Shown here piece by piece: positions 53,596-62,444 of a stretch of DNA of 64,000 nt (its first letter is position 1; every line of letters begins with the position of its first letter). The stretch covers positions 1 to 64,000 of the forward strand of contig JAHENB010000004.1 of NCBI GenBank assembly GCA_024643345.1, read 5' to 3'. The stretch is from Maribacter sp. GTDB taxonomy: Bacteria; Bacteroidota; Bacteroidia; Flavobacteriales; Flavobacteriaceae. A program made the translations under genes and the position numbers. Under the pieces are notes generated by a model, which was given only the letters and a program-made list of their open reading frames with translations, did no database searches and was not told the origin of the DNA.

Positions 53596-55797
53596 ATGGA
53601 AGTTCAGCAGTTTTACTACGATAATAAAATCGTAAAAAAGTTTCTTTACGCAACAATGCTTTGGGGCATCGTTGGCATGTTGGTAGGGTTACTCTTGGCC
53701 TTCATGTTCATGTTCCCGAACCTTACGGACGGAATTTCATGGTTGAGCTTTGGCCGGTTAAGGCCACTGCATACCAATGCCGTTATTTTTGCCTTTGTGG
53801 GCAATGCTATTTTCGCCGGAGTTTACTATTCCACCCAGCGCTTGCTCAAAGCGCGTATGTTCAGCGATTTTCTGAGCAATTTCAACTTTTGGGGATGGCA
53901 GGCTATCATTGTTGCAGCAGCAATCACCTTACCTTTGGGTTACAGTACTTCGAAGGAATATGCTGAACTCGAATGGCCCATTGATATCGCCATTGCCTTG
54001 GTCTGGGTCGCTTTTGGGGCCAATCTGATAGGCACCATGATCAAAAGACGGCAAAGACATTTATACGTTGCCATTTGGTTTTATGTTGCCACTTTCGTCA
54101 CGGTGGCCGTATTGCATATTTTTAATAGTTTGGAACTTCCCGTGAATGCGCTCAAGAGCTATTCGGTCTATGCCGGTGTGCAGGATGCCTTGGTACAATG
54201 GTGGTACGGGCACAACGCCGTGGCATTTTTCCTGACCACTCCGTTTTTGGGACTGATGTACTATTTTGTGCCCAAAGCGGCGAACAGGCCTATTTACTCC
54301 TATCGCTTGTCCATTGTGCATTTTTGGTCCTTGATTTTTATTTATATCTGGGCAGGACCACATCACTTGTTGTATACTGCATTGCCCGATTGGGCCCAAA
54401 ACCTTGGGGTAGCTTTTTCAGTGATGTTGATTGCCCCTTCTTGGGGAGGGATGATCAACGGTTTACTGACATTACGGGGGGCATGGGACAAGGTTAGAAC
54501 CGACCCGACCTTAAAATTCATGGTGGTTGCCATTACGGGATACGGCATGGCCACATTTGAAGGCCCAATGCTTTCATTAAAAAATGTGAACGCGATCGCC
54601 CACTTCAGTGACTGGATCATCGCCCACGTCCATGTAGGTGCCTTGGCATGGAACGGCTTCCTTACTTTCGGGATGATCTATTGGTTGGTGCCTAAAATGT
54701 TCAAGACCCGTTTGGCTTCCCTAGGTCTGGCAAACTTTCATTTTTGGATCGGTACTTTGGGAATCATCCTCTATGCCCTGCCGATGTATGTGGCTGGGTT
54801 CACCCAGGCCCTGATGTGGAAAGACTTCAATCCGGACGGCACTTTGGTCTACGGTAACTTTTTGGAGACCGTAAATGAAATCATGCCCATGTACTGGATG
54901 CGCGCGATAGGGGGCAGTCTCTACATTATCGGTGCCTGCGTCATGATCTACAATGTAGTGGTTACGATCAGGTCGGGCAGTAAAGTCGAGGATGAACTGG
55001 CCGAGGCAGCAGCATTGATAAGGGTTTCCAAAAAAAGAACCCCTGGGGAAACCTTTCATACCTGGTTGGAACGCAAACCCATCCAACTCACCATTTTGGC
55101 CACTGTGGCCATTTTGATAGGGGGCATCATACAAATTGTGCCCACGATATTGGTGAAGTCAAACATCCCCACCATCACTAGTGTAACGCCCTATACGCCC
55201 TTGGAATTGGAAGGCCGTGACCTCTATATTCGCGAAGGATGTGTAGGTTGCCATTCCCAGATGGTAAGGCCCTTCCGAAGTGAAGTGGAACGTTACGGCG
55301 AATACGCAAAGGCCGGGGAATTTGTTTACGACCACCCTTTCCTTTGGGGCAGTAAACGCACAGGCCCCGATTTATTGAGGGTCGGCGGAAAATATTCAGA
55401 CAATTGGCACTTGAACCATATGTACGATCCGCAAAGTACTTCATCGGGATCTATTATGCCTTCCTATAGCTGGTTGGTGCGCAACAAGCACGACCGCAGC
55501 GGTATCAAGGGCAAAATGGAGGCCATGGTGAGTCTTGGGGTGCCCTATTCCGAAGATGATATCGCCAATGCCGAACGAACCATGGCGGAACAGGCTACAA
55601 AAATCGAGAAAAACCTATATACCGACCCTGATTTTGCCAAAAGCTATGAGGCCGATAAAACCTTTGCTGCCGAAAACAAGCAAGACTTTGTTGAAATGCG
55701 CGATAGGGAAATCGTGGCCATGATCGCTTACCTGCAACGCTTGGGAACCGATATTAAAATAAAGACCAATGATGAATCCCTCTCTCAAAATAAATAA
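53596..55797 (+). CDS. ccoN: cbb3 oxidase, fused subunits I and II (CcoN-CcoO)
   Basis: Catalytic core of the high-affinity terminal oxidase, 733 residues. The N-terminal two thirds (about 1-470) are CcoN with roughly twelve membrane helices. Haem and CuB ligand regions are RPLHTNAVIF, WYGHNAVAFF, AGPHHLLYT and IIAHVHVGALAWNGF. The C-terminal third (about 500-733) is CcoO, with one more membrane helix and a c-type haem site REGCVGCHSQMVRPF plus axial Met in GSIMPSYSWL. The CcoN-CcoO fusion is the usual arrangement in Bacteroidota, and no separate ccoO is present. Confidence 0.95.
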   Translation: MEVQQFYYDNKIVKKFLYATMLWGIVGMLVGLLLAFMFMFPNLTDGISWLSFGRLRPLHTNAVIFAFVGNAIFAGVYYSTQRLLKARMFSDFLSNFNFWGWQAIIVAAAITLPLGYSTSKEYAELEWPIDIAIALVWVAFGANLIGTMIKRRQRHLYVAIWFYVATFVTVAVLHIFNSLELPVNALKSYSVYAGVQDALVQWWYGHNAVAFFLTTPFLGLMYYFVPKAANRPIYSYRLSIVHFWSLIFIYIWAGPHHLLYTALPDWAQNLGVAFSVMLIAPSWGGMINGLLTLRGAWDKVRTDPTLKFMVVAITGYGMATFEGPMLSLKNVNAIAHFSDWIIAHVHVGALAWNGFLTFGMIYWLVPKMFKTRLASLGLANFHFWIGTLGIILYALPMYVAGFTQALMWKDFNPDGTLVYGNFLETVNEIMPMYWMRAIGGSLYIIGACVMIYNVVVTIRSGSKVEDELAEAAALIRVSKKRTPGETFHTWLERKPIQLTILATVAILIGGIIQIVPTILVKSNIPTITSVTPYTPLELEGRDLYIREGCVGCHSQMVRPFRSEVERYGEYAKAGEFVYDHPFLWGSKRTGPDLLRVGGKYSDNWHLNHMYDPQSTSSGSIMPSYSWLVRNKHDRSGIKGKMEAMVSLGVPYSEDDIANAERTMAEQATKIEKNLYTDPDFAKSYEADKTFAAENKQDFVEMRDREIVAMIAYLQRLGTDIKIKTNDESLSQNK

Positions 55798-55800
55798 ACC

Positions 55801-55992
55801 ATGCTAAAATTTGTAAAAGGATATATGGAAAGCATTGATGGTGTCGCCACCTATCCCATGATTTCGCTGCTCATATTCTTTGTATTCTTCGTTGTGCTTT
55901 TCGCTTGGGTCTTTACGGCCTCTAAAGCCCATATCAAGGAAGTGAGCGAACTACCCTTGGAAAATGATAACCACCAAAACACTGAATTATGA
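55801..55992 (+). CDS. ccoQ: cbb3-type oxidase subunit CcoQ (FixQ)
   Basis: A 63-residue single-pass membrane protein with one helix (MISLLIFFVFFVVLFAWVFTA) and a short charged tail. Size and position between ccoNO and ccoP identify it as the small stabilising subunit. The start is 3 nt behind the ccoNO stop, and its end overlaps the ccoP start by 4 nt (ATGA), so the three are translationally coupled. Confidence 0.88.
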   Translation: MLKFVKGYMESIDGVATYPMISLLIFFVFFVVLFAWVFTASKAHIKEVSELPLENDNHQNTEL

Positions 55993-56945
55993 AAAATGCA
56001 ACCTCTTCCTGGATACGCATCCCGGTCATTTTTTTCATCATCTTCGGATTGATGGAGTATTTTATCGATTCTGGGGATATGCCCGCCATTATTAAATACC
56101 CTGCGGCCCAGTTTTTTATGTTGATGGTGTTGTTTTTGCTCATCGCCATAGAGATGATTTTACAATCGGTCGAAAATGTAATGTACCAAACCCTTTCGGA
56201 AGAAGCAAAAATGAGATATGGTTCGGCCAAATCGAAATCTTGGGAGTGGACCTGGGGCAAGAATGTTTATAAGAAACTTCTTGGTTCGAAACCTATAGAA
56301 GCTGAAGGGGAAATTATACTGGACCACAATTATGACGGTATCCGGGAACTCGATAACAAACTGCCGCCTTGGTGGGTGTACATGTTCTATGCTACCATTA
56401 TTTTCGGGGTAGTATACCTTGCGCGATTCCATGTCTTCAATGGATATGACCAAGACCAGGAGTATGCCCAAGATGTAGCTGCCGCCCGGCTGGAAATCGA
56501 GGCCTATAAAAAGACGGCCAAAGACCTTGTTGATGTGAATACGGTGGAACTGCTCACCGATGCTTCCGATATAAATGCGGGCAAAGGAATCTTTGAAACC
56601 AATTGTGTGGCCTGCCACATGGCTGATGGGGGAGGGGGCATTGGACCCAACCTCGCCGATCAATATTGGATACTGGGCGGTGGTATCAAAAATGTGTTTC
56701 ACACTATTTCTGAAGGGGGCCGAGACGGTAAGGGCATGGTCGCTTGGAAACAAAACCTGAAGCCTCTGGAAATGGCCCAGGTGGCCAGTTATGTGCTTCA
56801 GTTTCAAGGGACTGCCCCAGCCAATCCCAAAGCGGCGGAAGGCGACGTTTGGGTCGACGAGAATACCGGCCAAGAAACAGCTCCCCAAAAGGTGCCAGAT
56901 TCGACCGCTGTCGCAAAAGATTCTACGAGCGTTGTATTGAAATAA
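55989..56945 (+). CDS. ccoP: cbb3 oxidase subunit III (CcoP), mono-haem
   Basis: Electron-donating c-type cytochrome subunit of 318 residues with two membrane helices near the N-terminus and a third near residues 130-150 (PPWWVYMFYATIIFGVVYLA, the FixP N-terminal domain). Only one haem c site is present (NCVACHMADGGGGIGPNLADQYW, near residue 205), where proteobacterial CcoP usually has two. This single-haem form occurs in Bacteroidota. The last 40 residues are low-complexity and acidic. It overlaps ccoQ by 4 nt. Confidence 0.93.
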   Translation: MKNATSSWIRIPVIFFIIFGLMEYFIDSGDMPAIIKYPAAQFFMLMVLFLLIAIEMILQSVENVMYQTLSEEAKMRYGSAKSKSWEWTWGKNVYKKLLGSKPIEAEGEIILDHNYDGIRELDNKLPPWWVYMFYATIIFGVVYLARFHVFNGYDQDQEYAQDVAAARLEIEAYKKTAKDLVDVNTVELLTDASDINAGKGIFETNCVACHMADGGGGIGPNLADQYWILGGGIKNVFHTISEGGRDGKGMVAWKQNLKPLEMAQVASYVLQFQGTAPANPKAAEGDVWVDENTGQETAPQKVPDSTAVAKDSTSVVLK

Positions 56946-56958
56946 CGACGCAATACAA
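56932..56958. repeat. Inverted repeat at the ccoP-ccoG junction
   Basis: TTGTATTG (56932-56939) and CAATACAA (56951-56958), perfect 8-bp arms with an 11-nt loop straddling the ccoP stop codon. No T tract follows, so it may affect mRNA stability or partial termination rather than end the operon. Confidence 0.4.
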
Positions 56959-57040
56959 AATGGGTTGCGCGCACAGCGGGAGTATCATAAAGTTATGGAT
57001 GGAAGCAGATGATCTTATGCTTTAAAATTGAGTATCGTAA

Positions 57041-58459
57041 ATGGCACAAGACCAAGAAAATTTTAGGGACTCCATCGGCACGATCAGTGCAGAAGGCAAG
57101 CGAGCATGGATTTTTCCGAAAAAACCAAGCGGTAAGCTCTATGAATATCGCAAATATGTCAGTTATTTCTTGTTGGCGTTTCTTTTCGCGGCACCCTTTG
57201 TAAAGGTCAATGGCAACCAATTTTTAATGTTCAATGTACTCGAACGCCGTTTCAATATCTTCGGATTCCCTTTTTGGCCACAGGATTTTCATTTGTTCGT
57301 GATTTCAATGATCATAGGGGTGATTTTTGTAGCCTTGTTTACCGTTGCTTTTGGTCGTATTTTTTGCGGTTGGATGTGCCCCCAGACCATTTTTTTGGAA
57401 ATGGTGTTCAGGAGGATCGAATTCTGGATCGATGGGGATAGGGGCGCACAAATGAAGCTCGACCGTCAGGCCTGGAACGCCGAAAAAATTAGGAAGCGGG
57501 TGACAAAATGGATCACATTCTTCATCATTTCGTTTTTGATCGCCAATGTTTTCCTAGCCTATCTCATCGGTAGCGATACCCTTATAAGATATATTACCGA
57601 AGGCCCTATGGGCCATATGAGCACCTTGGTATCCCTAACTATTTTTACGGGAGTATTCTATTTTGTGTTCGCTTGGTTTAGGGAACAGGTATGTATTATA
57701 GCTTGTCCTTATGGCAGAATGCAGGGGGTGTTGCTAGACAACAAATCAATTGTAGTGGCATACGACCACAAGCGTGGCGAAAGGGAAAATGGGCGTAAAA
57801 AGTTCAGAAAGGATGAGGATAGACAAGCACTGGGGTTTGGCGATTGTATCGATTGCTTTCAATGCGTCAATGTTTGTCCCACGGGAATCGATATCCGCAA
57901 TGGGACGCAACTCGAATGTGTCAATTGTACCGCTTGCATCGACGAATGTGATACGATCATGGAAAAAGTGCATCTTCCCAAGGGTTTGATCCGTTATGCC
58001 AGTGAAGATGAAATCGTAAAGAAGGAAAAATTTAAATTCAATCCAAGGTTGAAGGGCTATACGGCCGTGTTGTTTATTTTAACAACGGTTTTTGTCGGGA
58101 TGCTTTTTCTAAGGAACGATCTTGAAGCCAATATTTTGAGATTGCCCGGTCAGCTTTATGAACACAAAGGCGACAACATCATCAGTAATGTGTATACCTA
58201 TAAACTGATCAATAAAACGACCAAGGATGTCGATGATGTAAGCTTTAAACTCCTATCGCATCCAGGGAAGATCGCCTTGGTTCGACATGACCATTTCAAG
58301 GTGCCCGCACAGCAATTGGCCGAAGGTACCCTGTTCATCGAAATAGATAATACCGCCTTGCAGGGCGATAAGGACAAATTAAAAATCGGGGTGTACAGCG
58401 GTGACGAGCTCATTGAGACCACCACAGCCCGATTTTTGGCGCCAAGAAACTATAAATAA
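57041..58459 (+). CDS. ccoG: Cytochrome c oxidase accessory protein CcoG
   Basis: Membrane iron-sulfur protein that reduces Cu(II) for CuB insertion into cbb3 oxidase. 472 residues, with about five membrane helices. Cysteine motifs include CGWMCPQTIFLEMVFRRIEFW (near 110), CIIACPYGRMQG (near 220) and two ferredoxin-like clusters in CIDCFQCVNVCPTG and CVNCTACIDECD (near 275-310). A C-terminal Ig-like domain follows (about 365-472). Its start lies 95 nt behind ccoP. Confidence 0.95.
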   Translation: MAQDQENFRDSIGTISAEGKRAWIFPKKPSGKLYEYRKYVSYFLLAFLFAAPFVKVNGNQFLMFNVLERRFNIFGFPFWPQDFHLFVISMIIGVIFVALFTVAFGRIFCGWMCPQTIFLEMVFRRIEFWIDGDRGAQMKLDRQAWNAEKIRKRVTKWITFFIISFLIANVFLAYLIGSDTLIRYITEGPMGHMSTLVSLTIFTGVFYFVFAWFREQVCIIACPYGRMQGVLLDNKSIVVAYDHKRGERENGRKKFRKDEDRQALGFGDCIDCFQCVNVCPTGIDIRNGTQLECVNCTACIDECDTIMEKVHLPKGLIRYASEDEIVKKEKFKFNPRLKGYTAVLFILTTVFVGMLFLRNDLEANILRLPGQLYEHKGDNIISNVYTYKLINKTTKDVDDVSFKLLSHPGKIALVRHDHFKVPAQQLAEGTLFIEIDNTALQGDKDKLKIGVYSGDELIETTTARFLAPRNYK

Positions 58460-58554
58460 TAGCCACTGTAGGCTTTAATCATTGCAATGGGAAGGTGTTT
58501 CAAAAGCGCAATGCAGCTCAACCTATTGTCACTTTAATAAATAAAAACAAAAGA

Positions 58555-59001
58555 ATGAAGATTAATTGGGGAACTGGAATCGTAATCGCCTTTATCGCCT
58601 TTATCGGTTTCATCTTATTTTTCGTAGTGCGCATGAGTACCGATGATAGGGCCCGGCACGACTTGGTCACCGAAGATTATTATAAAGCAGAATTAGGATT
58701 TCAAAAGGAAATCGATGCGGAAAACAACGCCAATAAAAACGCCAAGAACGTTACAATTGAAAATACACCGGAGGGTTTACTTCTCAAATTTCCGGAAGGA
58801 ATTGATTTTGGGCAGGTAACAGGAACGGTGTCCCTATACAGACCGTCCAATAAACACTTGGATTTCGACTTTCCAATAAGTCTTTCCAATGCACATTTGC
58901 TCATACCTGACAAACGTTTGTTGGATGGTCGCTGGGACATCAGGGTATCCTGGGAATATGGGGGTGAAAAATATTTACGAAAGGAAAGCATCACATATTG
59001 A
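58555..59001 (+). CDS. ccoH: FixH family protein (CcoH)
   Basis: Single-pass membrane protein of 148 residues needed for cbb3 assembly. The N-terminal helix (GTGIVIAFIAFIGFILFFVV) is followed by DLVTEDYYKAELGFQKEID, the family motif, and a small beta domain. The ATG at 58555 places the helix at the N-terminus; an upstream frame from 58495 adds an unrelated polar leader. It overlaps the next gene by one base (TGATG), so translation is coupled. Confidence 0.9.
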   Translation: MKINWGTGIVIAFIAFIGFILFFVVRMSTDDRARHDLVTEDYYKAELGFQKEIDAENNANKNAKNVTIENTPEGLLLKFPEGIDFGQVTGTVSLYRPSNKHLDFDFPISLSNAHLLIPDKRLLDGRWDIRVSWEYGGEKYLRKESITY

Positions 59002-59714
59002 TGAATACTATGTTGATTTCTGCTTTGTTATTGGGTCTAATGGGGAGTTTCCACTGCGTTGGCATGTGCGGTCCCATTGCCTTCATGTTACCGGTAGATA
59101 GAAACAATAACCTAAAAAAATTCGGGCAGATTTTCATTTATCACCTGGGTAGATTATTGGCCTATGGTACCATTGGACTCGTTTTTGGAATATTGGGCAA
59201 GGGCTTGTACCTCTTTGGTATCCAACAAAAATTGTCGATCATCATTGGTGTTCTCATGGTGGTCATTGTAATGGTTCCCATTAGAATTTTTAATCGCTAT
59301 AATTTTTCAAGACCGGTTTTGGGGCTCATTTCCAAAGCAAAAAACCACTTGGGCCTTGCCTTGAAAAAGCAAAGCCCGGATACTTTTCTGACAATTGGTT
59401 TTTTAAACGGTTTTTTGCCTTGTGGATTGGTCTATATGGGGCTTTTGGGCGCTTTGGGTATGGGCGATGCTTGGAAGGGCATGTTCTTCATGCTGCTCTT
59501 CGGAATGGGCACCATCCCTTTGATGACGTCCGCGATTTACTTCAGCAGTATGCTGAAATCCACAGCCAAGCAGCGTATACAAAAGTTGGTTCCGGTCTTT
59601 GTAGTGATTGTGGGCGCACTGTTTATCGCGCGAGGCCTTGGTCTGGGCATTCCTTATCTTTCACCAAAACCCGTACACAAATTGGTATCGTCGCAAATGG
59701 AATGCCATGATTAA
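59001..59714 (+). CDS. Sulfite exporter TauE/SafE family protein, cco-associated
   Basis: Inner-membrane protein of 237 residues with about six helices (DsbD-like fold). The N-terminal GSFHCVGMCGPIAFML motif, with paired cysteines, marks the group found with ccoGHS and thought to supply copper or thiols to the oxidase. A second FLNGFLPCGLVYMGL segment near residue 135 repeats the cysteine. The start ATG shares its A with the ccoH stop. It is the last clear gene of the cco operon. Confidence 0.88.
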   Translation: MNTMLISALLLGLMGSFHCVGMCGPIAFMLPVDRNNNLKKFGQIFIYHLGRLLAYGTIGLVFGILGKGLYLFGIQQKLSIIIGVLMVVIVMVPIRIFNRYNFSRPVLGLISKAKNHLGLALKKQSPDTFLTIGFLNGFLPCGLVYMGLLGALGMGDAWKGMFFMLLFGMGTIPLMTSAIYFSSMLKSTAKQRIQKLVPVFVVIVGALFIARGLGLGIPYLSPKPVHKLVSSQMECHD

Positions 59715-59737
59715 TTCTTCGGGTTATCGGAAATTGC

Positions 59738-59745
59738 TAATTTTG
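59738..59745 (+). promoter_or_regulatory. -7 promoter box of the haloperoxidase-like gene
   Basis: TAATTTTG matches TAnnTTTG; the start codon is 24 nt further on. No TTG is found 19 nt upstream, so the -33 element is poor. Confidence 0.45.
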
Positions 59746-59769
59746 GAGTGAAAAAAATGACTTATTAAA

Positions 59770-61245
59770 ATGAAAATGACACTTGGTTCGTGGACCGGTA
59801 TTTTTTTGTTTCTATCTTTTATTATCCTTGGCTGCAGGGAACAACCGAAGATGGCCATCACTTCAGAAGGGGAACCGAGGGGCATAGAGAATGTGGCCTA
59901 CCAATGGGGCGAAATGGCTCTGAAGGCCACTGCCAATGATACGGAACGATTTAAACCCAGGCCCACGATAACCTCCAGATATTTAGGTTTGATTTTTGTT
60001 TCAATTTTCGATGCTTGGTCAAGGTACGATGAAAATGCCGTTCCGGTTTACTTGAGCAATGTGGAACGCCAACCCTCGGCCGAACGAAATCTGGAGAATA
60101 AGGAAATTGCGATAAGCTATGCCGCCTATGGTGCCATGTTGGAATATTATTATTCCGACAAGGAGCTTTTTAGAAATTTTATGACAGAGCTGGGCCTGGA
60201 TCCAGATAACCGATCACTGGATCCAAGTACTCCACAAGGTATTGGTAACTTGGCGGCAAAGGCGGTCATCGAGGCGAGGAAGCATGATGGTGCTAACCAA
60301 TATGGGGAGGAAAAGGGTTCTAATGGCACTCCTTATTTTGATTACACCCATTATTTGCCCATAAATTCTGCCGATGAAAATGTTGATGGCAATCGCTGGC
60401 AGCCCAAGTATTTTTCTGACGGAAAAGGCGGTAAATATGCCCCAGGTTGCCTCACGCCTTTTTGGCAAAAGGTGAAGCCCATTGCGTTAAAATCCGCAGA
60501 TCAGTTCCGTCCGGGCCCCCCTCCCATGATCGGTTCAGATCAACTTGAAAGGGAGGTTAAAGAGGTCATTGAACTACAGGCCAATTTAACCGACGAACAA
60601 AAGGCCTTGGTCGAGTTTATGCGCGACGGACCACAATCGGTACAACAAGCTGGGCATTGGCTTAACTTTGCACAAGATGTATCACGTCGGGACAAACATA
60701 CTCTGGACGAGGACGTAAAAATGTACTTTTTGACCGAAGTCACCGCTATGGATGCGTTCATCGCTTCTTGGGATGCAAAGATGTTTTACGACTATGCGAG
60801 GCCCTACGCCCTGGTACACAATTATTATCAAGACCAGCTCATCAAGGCATGGGGAGGGCCCGAAAAGGGAATGGTCACTATGAAAGGGGAGGAATGGAGG
60901 CCATATTCCCCTGAAGAATTCCTGTGTCCGCCTTTTCCTAGCTATGTTTCAGGTCATAGCACCATCAGCGGTGCCTGTGGGGAGGCCTTGCGACTCTTCA
61001 AGGGGAACGACTTTTTTGGGGAGGAAGTACAATTGGTACCGGGCGCGCTGACCGAACCAAACCATCTCGGGGAGCCCGTGGTCATCAAATTCCCCACATT
61101 TACCGAGACCGCCAATATGGCCGGGATGTCTCGGGTGATGGGCGGCTATCATATTCAAGCGGATAACGTGGCCGGCTTACAATTGGGCCGTGATGTGGCA
61201 AGGGCCACTTGGGCCTTTTATCAGCACCACATAGGCCTCAATTGA
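59770..61245 (+). CDS. Vanadium-dependent haloperoxidase / PAP2 superfamily lipoprotein
   Basis: A 491-residue lipoprotein (lipobox ILGC near residue 22). The complete vanadate/phosphate-binding signature is present in the C-terminal third: KX6RP in AKMFYDYARPYA (near 340), PSxxSGHS in FPSYVSGHSTISGA (near 398) and SRX5HX3D in MSRVMGGYHIQADN (near 456). This is the layout of bacterial vanadium haloperoxidases, including the iodoperoxidases of marine flavobacteria. A membrane acid phosphatase is the alternative, since both share the fold. It follows the cco operon but has its own -7 box. Confidence 0.85.
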   Translation: MKMTLGSWTGIFLFLSFIILGCREQPKMAITSEGEPRGIENVAYQWGEMALKATANDTERFKPRPTITSRYLGLIFVSIFDAWSRYDENAVPVYLSNVERQPSAERNLENKEIAISYAAYGAMLEYYYSDKELFRNFMTELGLDPDNRSLDPSTPQGIGNLAAKAVIEARKHDGANQYGEEKGSNGTPYFDYTHYLPINSADENVDGNRWQPKYFSDGKGGKYAPGCLTPFWQKVKPIALKSADQFRPGPPPMIGSDQLEREVKEVIELQANLTDEQKALVEFMRDGPQSVQQAGHWLNFAQDVSRRDKHTLDEDVKMYFLTEVTAMDAFIASWDAKMFYDYARPYALVHNYYQDQLIKAWGGPEKGMVTMKGEEWRPYSPEEFLCPPFPSYVSGHSTISGACGEALRLFKGNDFFGEEVQLVPGALTEPNHLGEPVVIKFPTFTETANMAGMSRVMGGYHIQADNVAGLQLGRDVARATWAFYQHHIGLN

Positions 61246-61263
61246 TCAATAATCAAAAATGAA

Positions 61264-61665
61264 ATGCCTATGTCGACCAAACAAGATATCAAAAATAGGG
61301 AAGACATAAGGTTGCTGGTAATCTCTTTTTATGCCAAAATTCGCAAGGATGCCGTGTTGGGCCCCATCTTCAATGGCATCATCACAGATTGGGAACATCA
61401 TTTCGGATTGTTGACCGATTTTTGGGAAACCCAACTTTTCCTGAAACGAAAATATTTTGGGAATCCGGTTACCGCACATCAAGCCGTCGATGATAAGGTG
61501 CGGCATACGATAACCCCGGAACACTTTGGGCTATGGATGAACCTTTGGTTTGCCACGATCGACGAACTGTTCGAGGGGGAGACCGCCTATATTGCAAAAA
61601 ACAGGGCGCAGAAGATGTCGACCATGTTGTATTTAAAGATCTATGAACATCGTAGCAAAGGCTAA
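61264..61665 (+). CDS. Group III truncated haemoglobin
   Basis: Small globin of 133 residues (ATG at 61264, alternative at 61270). It has the 2-on-2 truncated haemoglobin length and the group III pattern: FYAKIRKDAVLGPIFNG, DWEHHFGLLTDFWETQLF with a WxxxHF-like helix E, and the proximal His in HQAVDDKVRHTITPEHFGLWM. Its probable role is nitric oxide or oxygen chemistry in the cytoplasm. It is 18 nt behind the haloperoxidase-like gene and overlaps the convergent nosY by 4 nt. The position beside the nos genes fits NO detoxification. Confidence 0.93.
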   Translation: MPMSTKQDIKNREDIRLLVISFYAKIRKDAVLGPIFNGIITDWEHHFGLLTDFWETQLFLKRKYFGNPVTAHQAVDDKVRHTITPEHFGLWMNLWFATIDELFEGETAYIAKNRAQKMSTMLYLKIYEHRSKG

Positions 61666-62444
61666 AAGTCTTTATGTTTCGATTTGTAGGCCAGTCTCCA
61701 CAAGGGTAAAACGGTCCACATCGATAGCATGGCGACAGAAACCATTAAGCCCGCATCGGTACCGAAGAATTGTTTGAAGACCGCTCCTGTATATCCGAGT
61801 AGTGCCGAGATGTCGAGTTTTAAAAGAATGAGCGTTCTGGAAAGATCGATCGGGTTCAACATGGTGGCCAACAATGAATAGGAGTCCAAAGGATATTCCT
61901 CAAAAACGATGAGCGACATCAAGAAAAGGCCATCGTAGACCACGGCCAAAAAAAGCCAGAGCAATACGGCATAGCCAAACCCTTTGATTCTGTTCTCGTT
62001 CGATATGGCGATATTAAAGGCCAAGGCCGTAAAAATCAAAGTTAGGAAAGCGCCCGTGGCCAGGAGCAAGGAGAAATCCCAAATCGCGTTACTTTTAAAA
62101 AGTCCGTATAACGTAAAAGGAATGCCCAAACCCAAAATCAAGCTGAGGGTCAGTGAGCCTGCCACCCCAAAATATTGGCCCAAAAATATCGAAGATCTTT
62201 TAAGGGGCTGCGCCAATAAAAGTTCGGTAAACTCTTTCGAATTGTAGAAATACATCACCCCAAAAATGGTACCGATGAGCGGCACCAATACAATGATAAC
62301 GTTCATCAGGGTAATTACCGCCTTGGAGAGGTCATTGTTCAAGAACAACAGTACGAAGCCAAGGGCCAGATAAAACAAAAAGTACACATAGCTCCAGCGG
62401 CTACGGATCAGGTCATAATAACTGTATTTAAGGATTTTAAGCAT
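61662..62444 (-). CDS. nosY: ABC transporter permease NosY
   Basis: Inner-membrane permease of 260 residues with six helices, matching NosY of the nitrous oxide reductase maturation system. NosDFY supplies sulfur for the CuZ centre of NosZ in the periplasm. Family-like features are the NSKEFTELLLAQPLKRSSIFLGQYFG coupling segment and the hydrophobic bundle that follows. It overlaps nosF by 8 nt, showing translational coupling, and its tail overlaps the truncated haemoglobin gene by 4 nt. The call rests mainly on the nosD-nosF neighbourhood. Confidence 0.88.
   Translation of the reverse strand: MLKILKYSYYDLIRSRWSYVYFLFYLALGFVLLFLNNDLSKAVITLMNVIIVLVPLIGTIFGVMYFYNSKEFTELLLAQPLKRSSIFLGQYFGVAGSLTLSLILGLGIPFTLYGLFKSNAIWDFSLLLATGAFLTLIFTALAFNIAISNENRIKGFGYAVLLWLFLAVVYDGLFLMSLIVFEEYPLDSYSLLATMLNPIDLSRTLILLKLDISALLGYTGAVFKQFFGTDAGLMVSVAMLSMWTVLPLWRLAYKSKHKDF

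Noticed and set aside
61242-61256. E. coli-like Fnr box TTGAT-N5-ATCAA before the truncated haemoglobin gene
   Set aside because: The spacer is 5 rather than 4 nt, no -7 box lies at the 22-nt distance seen at the other four promoters, and it overlaps the haloperoxidase 3' end.
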